The notes beneath the pieces were generated by a model that saw nothing but the letters and a program-made list of their open reading frames with translations, did no database searches and was not told where the DNA came from. Below, one piece after another: positions 12,276 through 24,443 of a stretch of 64,000 bases of DNA. The stretch comes from Trichoplax sp. H2 (Eukaryota > Placozoa > Uniplacotomia > Trichoplacea), in contig NOWV01000006.1 in assembly GCA_003344405.1 (NCBI GenBank), positions 62,001 through 126,000 on the forward strand. The letters are read 5' to 3'. How positions within the stretch are numbered: position 1 is the first letter of the stretch; each line of letters begins with the position of its first letter. The translations under genes were made by a program, and so were the position numbers.

Positions 12276-15200
12276 ATGAATATGGTGGTATCAACAGCAG
12301 ACGTGTGCTACTTGATATTAGGTAAGTTGATGTAATAGTATAGGTTACTATTGACCAGAAATTATTATCTGATCGTGGCCAATTTGTCAAACCTTCTTGC
12401 TGGTCTATTTTTGTAAATATTGGAGGTGCTGTCATCGTTGTTCAACTTGATTGCCATACGAGTGCACAAATAGGCTGTAACTAGGGACTTCTAAGAGAGC
12501 TTCCTCTTAAAAGTGCCTAGACTGGTCTTGCAATGCCCATCGGATAGGTTATAACACGTCGATGATTATTCAATGTGATGGATTTGTTTATGGCAATCAT
12601 TTCTTTCGAACAGGAGGTTATCAATATTATCCTGCTATGCAATGTTGTACTGTAGGATACAACGTTTTGATACAACATCATGCCATGGCAAGACTCCACT
12701 GCAACTCAAGTACATAGGAACGATTGTAGTTTTTGCAATCAACTCTTTAATATCCCTCATTTTTTTAATCATACTGTACTACAATGCTCGACCTAATGGA
12801 TTGCGGTCAATAACTAGTCAGGATAGAATTTACTAAAATGAACGATATACCGTAGGCAAACCTGCAATCAGTAACAATTTGAACATAGCTAAACTGATAC
12901 ATATAATTGACGTTCTTTTCCAACAGTAAACGGAAGTCATTGCGATTGTTATTATTTGTAGCAGATAAAGACCAATTGATGTGGAATGAAAATGACAGTA
13001 TGGACTGGCATGATCAACGCAGTTGTTTATAATTCTTAAACTCTTATCTTCTCAGTCCATTTTACAGAGTCAATATAAATTGTAGACTACAACTGAAGAC
13101 AACAATCTTATTTTCAGTCATGTAGTGGCGTTATCGTCCAAAGAAAATTGCTTTAATAAACACTTTATAAAGATAACTACCAATTTTACACCTTGATAAT
13201 ACTGTCAACTAGCCTACCTTGAAATAACTATACTTTTCATTTTGTAGATTATTTACAATTCAATGGGTGGCAAAAGAGTTTCGAAATCTTCTACCAGGAA
13301 TGTCCACACTTTAGGAATGAAACTCAACAACAGGTTGGCAAGATCGCATAAGATAGGAGTAGAATAGAAAAGAGCTGACTTCTGCTTCAAGTACTCTACT
13401 GTCGTCAGCCACTACTGTACGCCTACAAGACGTCCAATCTTTATTAATAAAGACAGTATTATTAGCTATCGCTTTCAATATCTCGAGAATTAATAATTAC
13501 TAAGAGCTTCAACATTATGCTTACATACATTATTTTATAGCTAAATATGTCCATTTCATTCGTAACAATCTAATGATCTGTTATGTTTTTTCCATTATGT
13601 CTAATGAAATCTTATAAATATATCTAAAAAATGACAGGATTTATTCGATCGGAGGAATTTACAAGACATTGTACAGGGATTCGCTGACATTTTAATCCAA
13701 GGTAAGATAGTCTTATAATGTACTACCCTATTGTATAATAAGATACATTTATTGACAAGTACTCTCAATGGATTGAGATCATACGTACAGTATATGGTCT
13801 TCAAGGCAATTTTCCTATTTCGTTTACTATTAACTTATAATTACAGGTTGTTCTTTGGAATGTATGAAACTTTCCTTGAGCAGATGTAGATTCTTAAAAA
13901 TTCTATAATACAGAAACGCCGCAATACTAGTGATATGATTTACGTTTAATTTGATAACGTCTAAACAATGAGCTGTAATAGCATAGTCGGTTATCATTTT
14001 ATCATCGATACTTTAGAATAGCCGATGCCTCCATTCAGAATAGGTACCTTTATATCTATATTGCGCAGGCATTTATCATATATCAACATGAAGTAAAATA
14101 CAGTATTAACGATTCTCCTATTAAATGAAGTATAGCCATGTTATGCTATTTAGAATGTAGTAGCCTAATTTTTATAATGATGTTATCCATTTTTTTATCC
14201 AAATCTTAGGCAATACAGCCAGACAACCGCAAAGTAACGCTGTCGTACTCGACAGCCTTTGGAAAAAATTTGACGATATTGTCAGTCAAATAAAGTTAGT
14301 TTTAATAGATCAATATAAACGTTTCAAATTGCATGCAGTAAAATTCCTGAAATAAATTTAAGACTGTTCAAACTTGTCTAAACATTGCTTCTTTAATAAT
14401 TCAACGAGAGATCCTATTAAACAATAAGGAGCTATTACCAACTGCTACAATTTCTCCATTAATAGACATACATCGCGAAAGTCCTTCATCAAATCTGTAG
14501 AACATCCGACTTCTTCTCAACGAGGTAAATCTTAGCTTTCTCTTACTACGCAATTAAATGTATAAATTTGATTATTACGGAATCAAGTAAGAATTATTCA
14601 CTTAATTCTTTCGTTACCCCTATAACTGTAAAAAATTTGACACAGTCATAAACGAATAATTGTGAAATAATTATGTAACAAACTAAATATTTATACTTTT
14701 ACGTTACGTATACGTGAATTGAACGGCCATAGATTACTATAATACGATGACTACAATTGACTTCACGAAAGCATTCCTTTTTTTCTGCAAATAATGCTAG
14801 TTCGTACCAGGCAAGGACTAAATAAGCGGCGCATTGTACCACTAAAAATATCAACTGCAATGAATGACAGCCCTAACAGTGATAGTGGCGGTTCTACTGC
14901 TATTCCACTAGCTAAGAGAACTCTATATTCATCAGATTCTACATCGCCTATTAAGACATTAGTCAATGTTGCTAGTGATATGTACAATGAAGCTTATCAA
15001 CATAGCGAAGAAACTTCAGAATTGATCCGTAGCGGCTATGGATCACCAAAGCGAAAGAAGTAGGTCAAAATGTACACTCTATGGACAAGCCAAGTTTATC
15101 TGTAAATCGCTATAGAAATTATTAATCATAACCAGTTTACCTTATTTCGATTTCTTAATTTAAAAATTGAAAGGTTTATGCCCCGCAAAAGACATACAAT

Positions 15201-16807
15201 AGAACGAATTCCGGACAGGAATGAGTAAGTTGAAGAATTTAATCAGTCTCAGTGTATTTCCGTCTCGATATTACTACTAAATAGTGTAACTTTGTGCGAT
15301 CTACGAGATATCTTGTTACCTATTTTATATGACTGATGAGACCAATTATATTTAATCAACCACAAATAGTAATGCTAGCATATTGGTTTAACTTATAAAA
15401 TTGTGATTATTTTCTAGGCAAGTGGTTGCAGATTCTGAGATGCCACAACATATTATAGAAACTCTACTCGAAAATACTGAATTACAACAAAGATTAGCTA
15501 GTAATATCAACAAAGTAGTATATAGGTAATAATAATATGCTACATGATTTTACTGTTTAAAGTAGTTGCATTTCAATGCATGCATGAAAATTATAATAAA
15601 GATTTTTGTGTATTAGCTCTAAAGATGATCCTGCCATCATAAGTGAAGCCCCTTTAGAAAAAGATAATGTTACGACAGATATTGCAGGTACGTCGGAAAA
15701 CAATAACGACATTATTTCAAGTCTGCCGTCGAACGCTTCCGTAGAAAATGAGGTATTTAACTATTGATTTAATATCAATCTGATTTTCCAGTCCCTATAA
15801 ATTAATCATTACAGTTTATTTAATTACTTTACATGTCAGGTTAAAGATTATAACTTATCAAGTGATGCTGTAAGCAATATCGTTGAATTGACTGAATCCG
15901 ATCCAGCATTTGATCAATTGCTGGCTATACTCGGTTAGTATGAAAAACATTATTTTTCTACACATGTCAGTAAAAAGCATTACGGATTACGTAATAATAT
16001 TTATAAATCATTGAAATAAGGAGGTATCGTCTATGATTCATTATGATTTCGTAGATACTGTTCAAGTTACTTTAACTCCAGACGTCAAATCTACTAATGA
16101 ATCGTGTCAAACAGTATCACTACAAGGTTTGAGACATCCACCCAAACTAACCTTGCGTCATAAAACACTTATGACTTACCTTAACTTTGCTACTATGTGA
16201 TTTTATTGAGGATGTATGAATCTATGTAAAATTTTGAGCGATTTGATAATAAATGAGTAGCTAAATTTTAATTGCCCATAACTAATTTTAGGTGAAGATC
16301 ATCTACAAACCGAAGGTGCCTCGAACGATGATATGCTGACGTCTATAAAAAGGAAATTATCTGACAATCACGTTCGAAAATTGTATTTTGATGTAAATAA
16401 TAAAACATCTCCACATGATAAGATGGAACATTTAAATCGAAACGAAAATAATAATATCAACGATGAAGAAAATATGACTGCGATGGAAGAACAAACTGCA
16501 ACTAATGAGCTACATGTTATCGGCGATAAATTTTCCGAATCAGATGATTTGAGTGAACACCACGAAGAAAAGGAATCTCCTCCTGTGGTAATCAGAGTTT
16601 TAAATTCATGTTATGTAGCATATCAATTATGTCAGCTTGCTTTTTCAGATAAGCAAATCGTACTTGACGGTCGATTTAATTTTCAGTGCTGTATTTTACT
16701 TGTAGAGATCGGATCAAAACGTAACTGCCGACGGCAGCAACATGAAAATTTTTCCTACTGGACTAGATGTTGAAAATTTTCTCTCCAAATTACAGTATAC
16801 AGAATAA
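12276..16807 (+). CDS. NPAT: NPAT-like coactivator of histone-gene transcription
   Basis: Thirteen coding exons: 12276-12321, 13248-13333, 13638-13701, 14210-14294, 14466-14524, 14801-15059, 15174-15224, 15418-15525, 15617-15752, 15840-15933, 16055-16126, 16292-16587, 16706-16807; all GT-AG, all phases agree, 485 aa. NPAT is the cyclin E/CDK2 substrate that activates replication-dependent histone genes in histone locus bodies. The N-terminal LisH region is recognisable (ADVCYLILDYLQFNGWQKS, then IFYQECPHF), as is the following RRNLQDIV segment. Later blocks match vertebrate NPAT: DSLWKKFDDIVSQIK, SQRVRTRQG, LQQRLASNINK, VELTESDPAFDQL, a VRKLYFD motif and the extreme C-terminus FPTGLDVENFLSKLQYTE. 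Vertebrate NPAT is about three times longer, so this copy keeps the conserved blocks and little between them. The ATG follows an in-frame TGA at 12248-12250. Family identity is firm; exon 1 is the least certain exon, though its sequence and phase both fit. Confidence 0.9.
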
Positions 16808-17573
16808 TTCTAAATACATAGTATGATTACATAAAAATGAAGTAATATATTTGAGTGCTATATATTCTTGAACTGGTTCTTATTATACTTGGATGCATTA
16901 ATGGATTAAATAGTACCCAGACAGTGCTTAACTTTAAACGTGGACGTTACTGATGATTTATTCATGATTAATTGTTAACATCTATGGTCCCTTAAGCTGT
17001 GTGTAGAACACTACTGTTAATGAAGTACACTTCGTTTACATTTTTATCGATATGCAAATAACTTTTCTAACGTAATTTGATATTTATTCGAAATAGATAC
17101 TCGCATACAAGATAATATACGCGCATTGGTAATATTTTCATGTAAATAGACATTTCGATACTATCGTCACATTTTATTAAAGTATTTATGTTATGTAAAA
17201 TAACCTTGCCTTCGTAAAATTGACTTTTTCTTGCTATATAGTCCAATCAAGTAAAATAAATATTAAAATACGATCAGACTAGTTTTACAACATCTGAAAT
17301 TGAGCAATTTAAATGATCACTAATACGTAATTATAAATGCTAAGACATCGCTAACTTCCAATGAAGACGATTCTACTTTATACAGGATTGAATAATATGT
17401 TAAAGCTAAATACTTACGATAGTATTTTAAAATTAAAAGTCATTCATGATAGAATATTATCGTCCACAATTGTAAATAAATTTTTCTTAACCTATTAGTT
17501 TAATGACTGTCAATTCGGATTTAAACGGAATTCAAAATGTAATATAATTCGATATCTTCTAATCAATTAAATT
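16808..17573. other. convergent intergenic spacer
   Basis: AT-rich spacer between the 3' ends of NPAT (plus) and the MFSD9-like gene (minus). It should hold both 3' UTRs. No open frame or repeat of note. Confidence 0.6.
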
Positions 17574-19306
17574 ATTCGTGTTTAGAAGCTTTTATCGGTT
17601 TCATGTAGAATACAATAAATATAGCTGCTGCAACATTAAAAAGAACTGCAACTATACCTGGTAAAAATACATTTATAATTTGTAGAAATCCAACAATACT
17701 AGGTGACAGCATCCGTCCTAAAGATAGCGTTGATTGCCCAACTCCAATAAGTGCACCATGTTCCTTACCCTTTCCACTGCTAACTAAAATACTAGTAAAA
17801 TGAACGCGCGCCAAGTTTGATGAAATGGATAAAGGCAGTAGGCAAAGGCAAAAAACCCATAAACTATCTGAAAAGGTACATCCGAGGATTGCCAAACCGA
17901 CTACAAGATCGCAATGTAATACCGCTTTCACACTGTCACCTTTGTATAAGGCAGATATCTTGCCAACAACAAATCCACTCATTCCGCCTATCACCCCGTT
18001 ATAGGATAGTACGTAACCAATTGTTTTAGCATTGGCATGATATCGATCTTCTAAGAAAATGGAGAAACTACCACGAAAAAACATAACCGACATTGCCATT
18101 AGAAATCGAATGGTTAATAAACCATAGACTTTACCCCATGGAAGTTTCCAAAGATTATGAAAAATTGCAAGTAAGCCTTGTTGCTCATCTTGTTCATCGT
18201 CTTGTAGTAACAATTCATCTTTTCCATTTTGGTCAATATTAAGCGTTTCGTCATGGTGAGATTCTTGAGTAGAAAAAAACATATATACAAGCAAACTATT
18301 GGCAAAAAAAATACTCGACGAAAGTAATGAAACTTTTAAAAAGCCATTGTCAGTCATAGCTAAGTGGCCTCCACACAAGGGACCAACGATAAAGCCGGCA
18401 TTAGCGATAGCGTTAAATTTTCCAAATATACCAGGTTGTTCTTTAGGATCGTAGATATCTGAAATGTAGGCTTTAGCCAATGATGAACTATGCTTAAAAA
18501 TGCCTAAAGTTGAATAATTGAAATATTTGTCATTATGTCCTTGACGAATATATACCTAATATAGCATAATCTTATAATTTTATTGGGGCATCTCTTGTAA
18601 GTTAACTTTATCTGATATTATTAGCTGCTAGCTACAATAAGTAAATAAATAATGAATAACTATGCAAGATGAGATAACCTGTAGGAATTCTTGCTAAAGC
18701 CATGAACACTAAAGTATTTGAAAAACCAAGTAACGCATAGCCAACGGAGGTAAATAAAAGGCATATAATTATTACACGCCGTCGTCCTAGTAAATCGCTA
18801 AGATTACCCTACAGACAATACACTTTAATGAGATTGTGAAAATAGTTATCGTTAAGACTAACACAAACATTGCTCAATTATTGATTTTTCAAAAGGAATT
18901 GAATTTTGCATTTGCCACGTGATAATGACGCGTATAAAATAGAGACTTTACAGTGACTTACAACTACTGGGCTGGAAAATAATTGAAGTCCACCATATAA
19001 AGATCCTACATTGGTAGAAGTGACATTAAAATTGAGTCCCTTGGCTGCGATTCTGTGCAATACTCATTTTAATAATTTATTGCTACACTATATTGTACAA
19101 ACGCGTATCAAATAAAGTGTCAAATTGATTACAAATTTTGATTACTATTATTTAGTAAAGGTTAATGGCATTTTTAAGTAGCAAAGTTACAATATGAGTT
19201 ATGAAATAACGTAATTACCGAATACTCCAGCGATTGCAGCATTACCACCCAATTCTCGAATGCGATGTGATACCAATGGTATAATAACACTTACTCCAAA
19301 TAAATC
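17572..19306 (-). CDS. MFSD9: MFSD9-like major facilitator transporter (5' end unresolved)
   Basis: Exons on minus, 5' to 3': 19306-19219, 19005-18962, 18808-18679, 18503-17572; phases agree, 397 aa resolved. Major facilitator superfamily membrane protein of unknown substrate. The sequence follows vertebrate MFSD9: DLFGVSVIIPLVSH in helix 1, LYGGLQLFSSPVVGNLSD, the MFS A-motif GNLSDLLGRRR, GIFKHSSSLAKAYISD, GHLAMTDNGF, then after an acidic central loop RFLMAMSVMF, GYVLSYNGVIGG and GALIGVGQSTLSLGR. About twelve hydrophobic segments are expected; most of them are visible. The start codon exon is missing: the first resolved exon begins in phase 0 just inside helix 1, so a short N-terminal exon should lie upstream of 19306. 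I could not choose one with a fitting phase. The last exon alone reads open for 310 codons. Confidence 0.9.
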
Positions 19307-19853
19307 CTAGGATTAGACGTTAAAGTCGATTATTGATTACCTGAGTAGAATCTATTCTTCAATAGAAACATCACAACAATAAGCTAGATTTAAAGTGTAG
19401 AACAGGTTCAAAATTCTAGTACGAGTATAATAACAGCGTAACAAGTATATCGATTTTCTTCATGATATTGTATGATTGTATTCAACAATCACAAATAGCT
19501 GGGGCGAGTTATTATTTTCATTCTAGTATACTCTTTGATGATAATCTGTAATATACGATTATAAATATCAATTCGTTTTCTATACTGTTATAAAGAATAA
19601 GAGCATTATAATAACAACATCATTTTCAATGCCCAAATTGGATCATGCATGGAATTTAGGGAGGTATTATTATTGACCAATGTAGGGTAAAATCAAATCC
19701 TGACATTGATACTGCTATTATATACAAAGTGTCAGTACAGCGTATGATTTGGACGACAACATGCGTCATTTAAGTAACGTTAAGATTAATAATGTACTGA
19801 AAAAGAATTTAAATCAGTTGCAGTTAAAGTTCAATATAGTTAGTATTAGCACA

Positions 19854-19886
19854 GACTACTAGAAAAGAAGCCTTTTTCTAGTAGTC
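19854..19886. repeat. inverted repeat with 13-bp perfect arms
   Basis: GACTACTAGAAAA (19854-19866) pairs with TTTTCTAGTAGTC (19874-19886) around a 7-base loop. It lies inside the diverged repeats upstream of MFSD9. Function unknown. Confidence 0.75.
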
Positions 19887-20934
19887 CTTGGTATTCGTTA
19901 CGACGGGAACAATTGGATTATATTATCTACAGAGTGCAAGCCAAGATTCCAAGAGTGAAGTAGTACAGAACAGTAGAGTATTTGAGATTAATAATAATAT
20001 ACTGGAGAAGAATTAAAGATCGGTTGCGGTCAATGTTCGATATGATTACGATGGTAACAGCTGGATTATATGGTCTTCCGAGCGAATATAATTGCCAGAA
20101 TTGATACTGTCACTGTGTTAAGTGAGTGTGTCTAAACATACAGACAGTACTGTACGTATATGATTGGGCAAAAGTATACACATTTACGATTAAATATGTG
20201 CTGAAAGGGAATTCAGAATCGATTGCATTTGAATGTCTGCGAGATACGATGGCAACAGTCAGGGGAGAGTAAAGCTCGGAAGACTGATTCTAATGATTAG
20301 ACTAGAAATCAATTGATTAGAATCATGACACTTTTAGGTATTGCCAGCTTGCATACTCGTGTACAGTACGCAAGTCAATCATAGCAAGTTTTCCATATTA
20401 GTGGAGCTAGACTCTACCGTGCAGAAGAAAATGAATTGAAAATTAGGCACAATTCATAACCAACAAGAGTAAAGTAGTCCAACTCGAAGGTAACTACAGC
20501 AAAATTTATACTGTAGACTGTTGAAAATGGCAAAATAGACTGGCATTATTTCTAGTAGGCTACGGTCACATTCGTGGAATGTACAACAAGAATCAAAAGG
20601 TAGCAAGATATTAGAAGAGATCGACAGTCAAGCGTAAGCTGCTTCTTTCAAAATGGCTGCAGCTAAAATCTCTCTCTTGAATTATAATGAAGAACAGTAG
20701 ATTGATTACGATTGGAATATCAGTTATTAACTATACTCGTATATTAAATCCTTTTCGCAGGATATTAACCATGTCTAAGCCAAAATTCAGTACTTTAGCG
20801 TTTAAAAAGTTGGAGAAAGCCGTAGGAATAGGATGATTCTACAATCATGAAGAAAATCTAGCCATGGATTCAGTTTAGGTTGTGTTTACTACAGTATACA
20901 GCGCGATTAACTTGGATGGCGTCGAAAATTTAAA

Positions 20935-21690
20935 GTTGTAATTTGTTCACGCTCCTGTCCCAAATGGATATATATTCTAGGGTTACGTCTACGTATAGGA
21001 TTTTATCTACTTTGGGCTTGATTTAAGTTGCAATTTGTTAATACTCTTGTTCCAAATGGATATGTATTCTTGGGCTACGTCTGCATATAAGATTTTATCT
21101 ACTTTGGGCTTGATTTAAGTTGCAATTAGTTAATACTCTTGTTCCAAATCGATATGTATTCTTGGGCTACGTCTGCATATAAGATTTTATCTACTTTGGG
21201 CTTGATTTAAGTTGCAATTGGTTAATACTCTTGTTCCAAATCGACATGTATTCTGGGCTACGTCTGCATAAAAGATATTATCTACTTTAGGCTTGATTTA
21301 AGTTGCAATTGGTTAATACTCTCGCTCCAAATCGATATGTATTCTTGGGCTACGTCTGCATATAAGATTTTACCTACTTTGGGCTTGATTTAAGTTGCAA
21401 TTGGTTAATACTCTTGCTCTAAATCGATATGTATTCTAGGGCTACGTCTACGTAAAAGATTTTATCTACTTTAGGCTTGATTGAAGTAGCAATTTGTTAA
21501 TACTCTTTCTCCAAATCGATATGTATTCTTGGGCTACGTCTGCATATAAGATTTTATCTACAGTACTTTGGGCTTGATTTAAGTTGCAATTGGTTAATAC
21601 TCTTGTTTCAAAATCGTTATGTATTCTTGGGCTACGTCTACATATACTGTACAGTAAGATTTTATCTACAGAACACTTTGGGCTTGATTT
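20935..21690. repeat. 92-bp satellite, about eight copies
   Basis: The landmark TTTGGGCTTGATTTAAGTTG recurs at 21011, 21103, 21195, 21286, 21378, 21470, 21567 and 21677. Periods are 92, 92, 91, 92, 92, 97 and 110. The two longer periods are explained by inserted bases: CAGTA in ATCTA(CAGTA)CTTTGGG near 21560, and CTGTACAGTA in CATATA(CTGTACAGTA)AGATT near 21650 plus a second short insert (CAGAACA) near 21670. Confidence 0.92.
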
Positions 21691-22889
21691 GGCCGACATA
21701 GTTGATTTTCCTTAGTGCCAGCGAAGTTAATCCCACTGTACAGTATGTACTGGTACACTATAGAGAGTAGAGTAGAGTACCGTCCATGCAATATTGGACT
21801 GCTTGTATAAACAGAGAGTGCAATGCTTATTTGTCATAACTATGGTATTTCAACTTGAATTGTTATAACAATCTTGTTGATGGCTATTTTATGGGAAATA
21901 CAAGTCTAGTGTAAGATACCAGAAGCGAATGGATCGGATACTGGATAGTCATGAAGGCCAATGGAAAAATACAGACTGAGAATATGGACTGTATTCGTCT
22001 ACGAATTCTGGTCGGAAAGCAATGTGTTGGCAGCAATTGACACTGACATGTGTAGACAGCGCAGCATTGCAATCATGCTCGCAACTGATTGGAAATACTG
22101 TTGTAACCTATCCTAGAGTGGCAGAAAGAAGTGAATACTAGTCCATAGCACCACATGTCATGGATATTTTGAATACTGTCAAGGAAATGGTTGCCCAATG
22201 AGTTGATGTTTGTCGACAGTCAGAATTTGATGTTGAGTAAATAGTTATTGCAAGTATTGTCTATAGCCACTTTGCAGGAATGAATGGATGCCTGTCGCTA
22301 GTTAGTATTTCATTAGTAGGCAACTGGTGATGGTTACAGTAAGCTATTTGTAGAATTAGTCAACGTTTGGTTTACTGGTGGCAGATTGCAATGGATGCAG
22401 AGAGTATTTGGTGGTAGAAAGAAGCCATGAGAAAATACAAAGATAAGTGCTGATACGACTGTCCCACTTAGACAGCACAGTATAGCGTTGTACTCACTAG
22501 AAAGCCGATTAGGTAAAGCCAACGCGTGATGACTTGGCGTTGTTTGTCTGTTATTGGATTGGCCATGTTGGCACTATGCTAAGGGGAACAATTCAAGCTG
22601 TCAAGCCAATGGGAAGGCAGTCCAACTATGTCGTCGCTAATAGACTAAATTCTACCAATGCAATTGAATAATTTTCGATGGCAATCCAAGTCCACTATGG
22701 AGAAGAATTGGCCAAGCAATGGCGTCGATTAATTGGATTGCCACTTCAATTGCTTGAACCTCAATCAATCGACGACGAGTCTATTACTAGCGACTCCACC
22801 CTCGGGGCCAGACTTGCCACTGGGTCTGCTGGTGTCGAGTCGATTGGTGCGTCAATACAGTAGGTGTCGATCGCACATGGTTGAGCAGT

Positions 22890-24215
22890 TTGTGGTACTG
22901 TACAGTGTGCTGTACTGTACACTGTACAGTAGGAGTACTGTACACTGTACAACACAGTCTGCAAAACGGCATCTGGACGGATGTCGTGACCGTCACTTCT
23001 ACTGTAGTACTGTACTGTCTACTGTGTCGAGTTGATAGTCATTGGCACACTACAGTACTGTAGGAAAATAGTACAAACGCAATCTGGACGGATATCGTGA
23101 CCTTTTCTGAATTGGCGCACTAGTCCAGTACAGAACGTTGAATTTATACAGTTTAATACTGTACTGTACAGTACACTACGGTACTGGAAGTGAAGGTCAC
23201 GATATCCGTCCGGACTTGGTTTGGACTACCTTACTGTACAATGTACTGTACTGTAGTGTGTACAGTACTGTAAATTAGTATGAACCATACGGTACTCTAC
23301 TGTACTGTACTGTAGTGTACTGGAATTGAGGTCACGATATCCGTCCGGATTTGGTTTGTACTATTTTCCTACAGTACTGTACAATGTACTGTAGTGTGCA
23401 AATTAGTTTGAATCATACTGTACTGGAAGTAAAGGTCACGATATCCGTCCGGACTTGGCTTGTACTCTTTTCCTACAGTACATACTGTACAGTGTACAGC
23501 ATATAGTACAGTAGTGCAAATTAGTATGAAGTTCATACTGTACTATGAACCATACAGTACTATACTGGAAGTGAAGGTCACGATATCCGTCCGGATTTGG
23601 TTTGTACTATTTTCCTACAGTACTGTACAATGTACTGGACAGTACTGGAAGTAAAGGTCACGATATCCGTCCGGACTTGGCTTGTACTCTTTTCCTACAG
23701 TACATACTGTACAGTGTACAGCATATAGTACAGTAGTGCAAATTAGTATGAAGTTCATACTGTACTATGAACCATACAGTACTATACTGGAAGTGAAGGT
23801 CACGATATCCGTCCGGATTTGGTGAGGAACTGAGTCAGGTCTAACTGAGTGAGTACTATTTTCATACAGTGTACAGACAGTCCCGTACAGTATAAACTCA
23901 ATGTACCGTACTGTACAGTGTACAGTGTGCAGTACAGTCTTGTACGGTACTAGTGCGCAAATTCAGAAAAGGTCACGATATCCGTCCAGATTTGGTGAGG
24001 ACTATTTCCATACAGTACAGTACAGTACAGTGTACAGTACAGTCCCGTACAATATAAACTCAATGTACTGTACTGGAGGTACTGTAGACTACAGTACAGT
24101 ACGCTCTTTTCCACTACAGTACTGTACAGTACAATGTGTACATGTACTGTACTGTAGTGGTCGATGACTCCATGTTGCAAGCGCTCTCCATACGTACCGT
24201 ACTGTACTGTACTAT
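22890..24215. repeat. array of TACTGTACAGTA tracts with a conserved GATATCCGTCC core
   Basis: The core GGTCACGATATCCGTCC occurs forward at 23195, 23330, 23434, 23576, 23656, 23798 and 23971, and in reverse at about 22975-22991 and 23086-23102. The spacers are almost only TACTGTA/TACAGTA permutations. The stretch from about 23424 to 23608 is repeated almost unchanged 222 bp later, a higher-order unit of two cores. The array ends about 230 bp before the SF3A3 start codon. Confidence 0.9.
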
Positions 24216-24443
24216 ACGTAACTATAGGGGACCCAACCGACGGCAGTCGATAGAAACGATTGGGAACCACACGAGCCGCGTCCTGCAAGTTACCTACTCT
24301 ACTTGGCACACTAGACGAGGATTTCTAGGTGCCATTTTGCAACCTTCTACCACTGCAGGAAAAAGAAAACTTGGACAACCAATTCGTCGGAGGAAATCTT
24401 GACAACGTCTTCCATTACAACCACAATCTCTCGGTAGCCAACC

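Larger units (their letters stand above)
19307..24443. other. repeat-rich intergenic region
   Basis: No recognised gene between MFSD9 and SF3A3. About 19.78-20.28 kb holds three diverged copies of a roughly 200-bp sequence (variants of GAATTAAAGATCGGTTGC followed by a GATGGTAACAG-like stretch). 20.9-21.7 kb is a 92-bp satellite, and 22.9-24.2 kb a TACTGTACAGTA-rich array. 21.7-22.9 kb is more GC-rich and holds an ATG-initiated 61-codon frame at 22678-22863 that I do not recognise. The last 200 bp before 24444 are probably SF3A3 5' UTR and promoter. Confidence 0.6.

Noticed and set aside
17817-18029. Plus-strand open frame of 70 codons
   Set aside because: It is antisense to the well-supported last exon of the MFSD9-like gene.
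19417-19463. Minus-strand ATG with a hydrophobic start (MKKIDILVTLLLY) as first exon of the MFSD9-like gene
   Set aside because: The only donor (GTACTA) leaves phase 2, while the next exon at 19306 needs phase 0, so the join would shift the frame.
22890-24215. CRISPR-like array, because of regularly spaced conserved cores
   Set aside because: Cores occur in both directions, spacers are low-complexity and related to each other, spacing varies from 80 to 173 bp, and the DNA is clearly eukaryotic.
22733-24309. Several open frames with repeated CTVLYC/TVQYST-type strings on both strands
   Set aside because: They are translations of the TACTGTACAGTA tracts, which happen to lack stop codons in several frames; no real protein.
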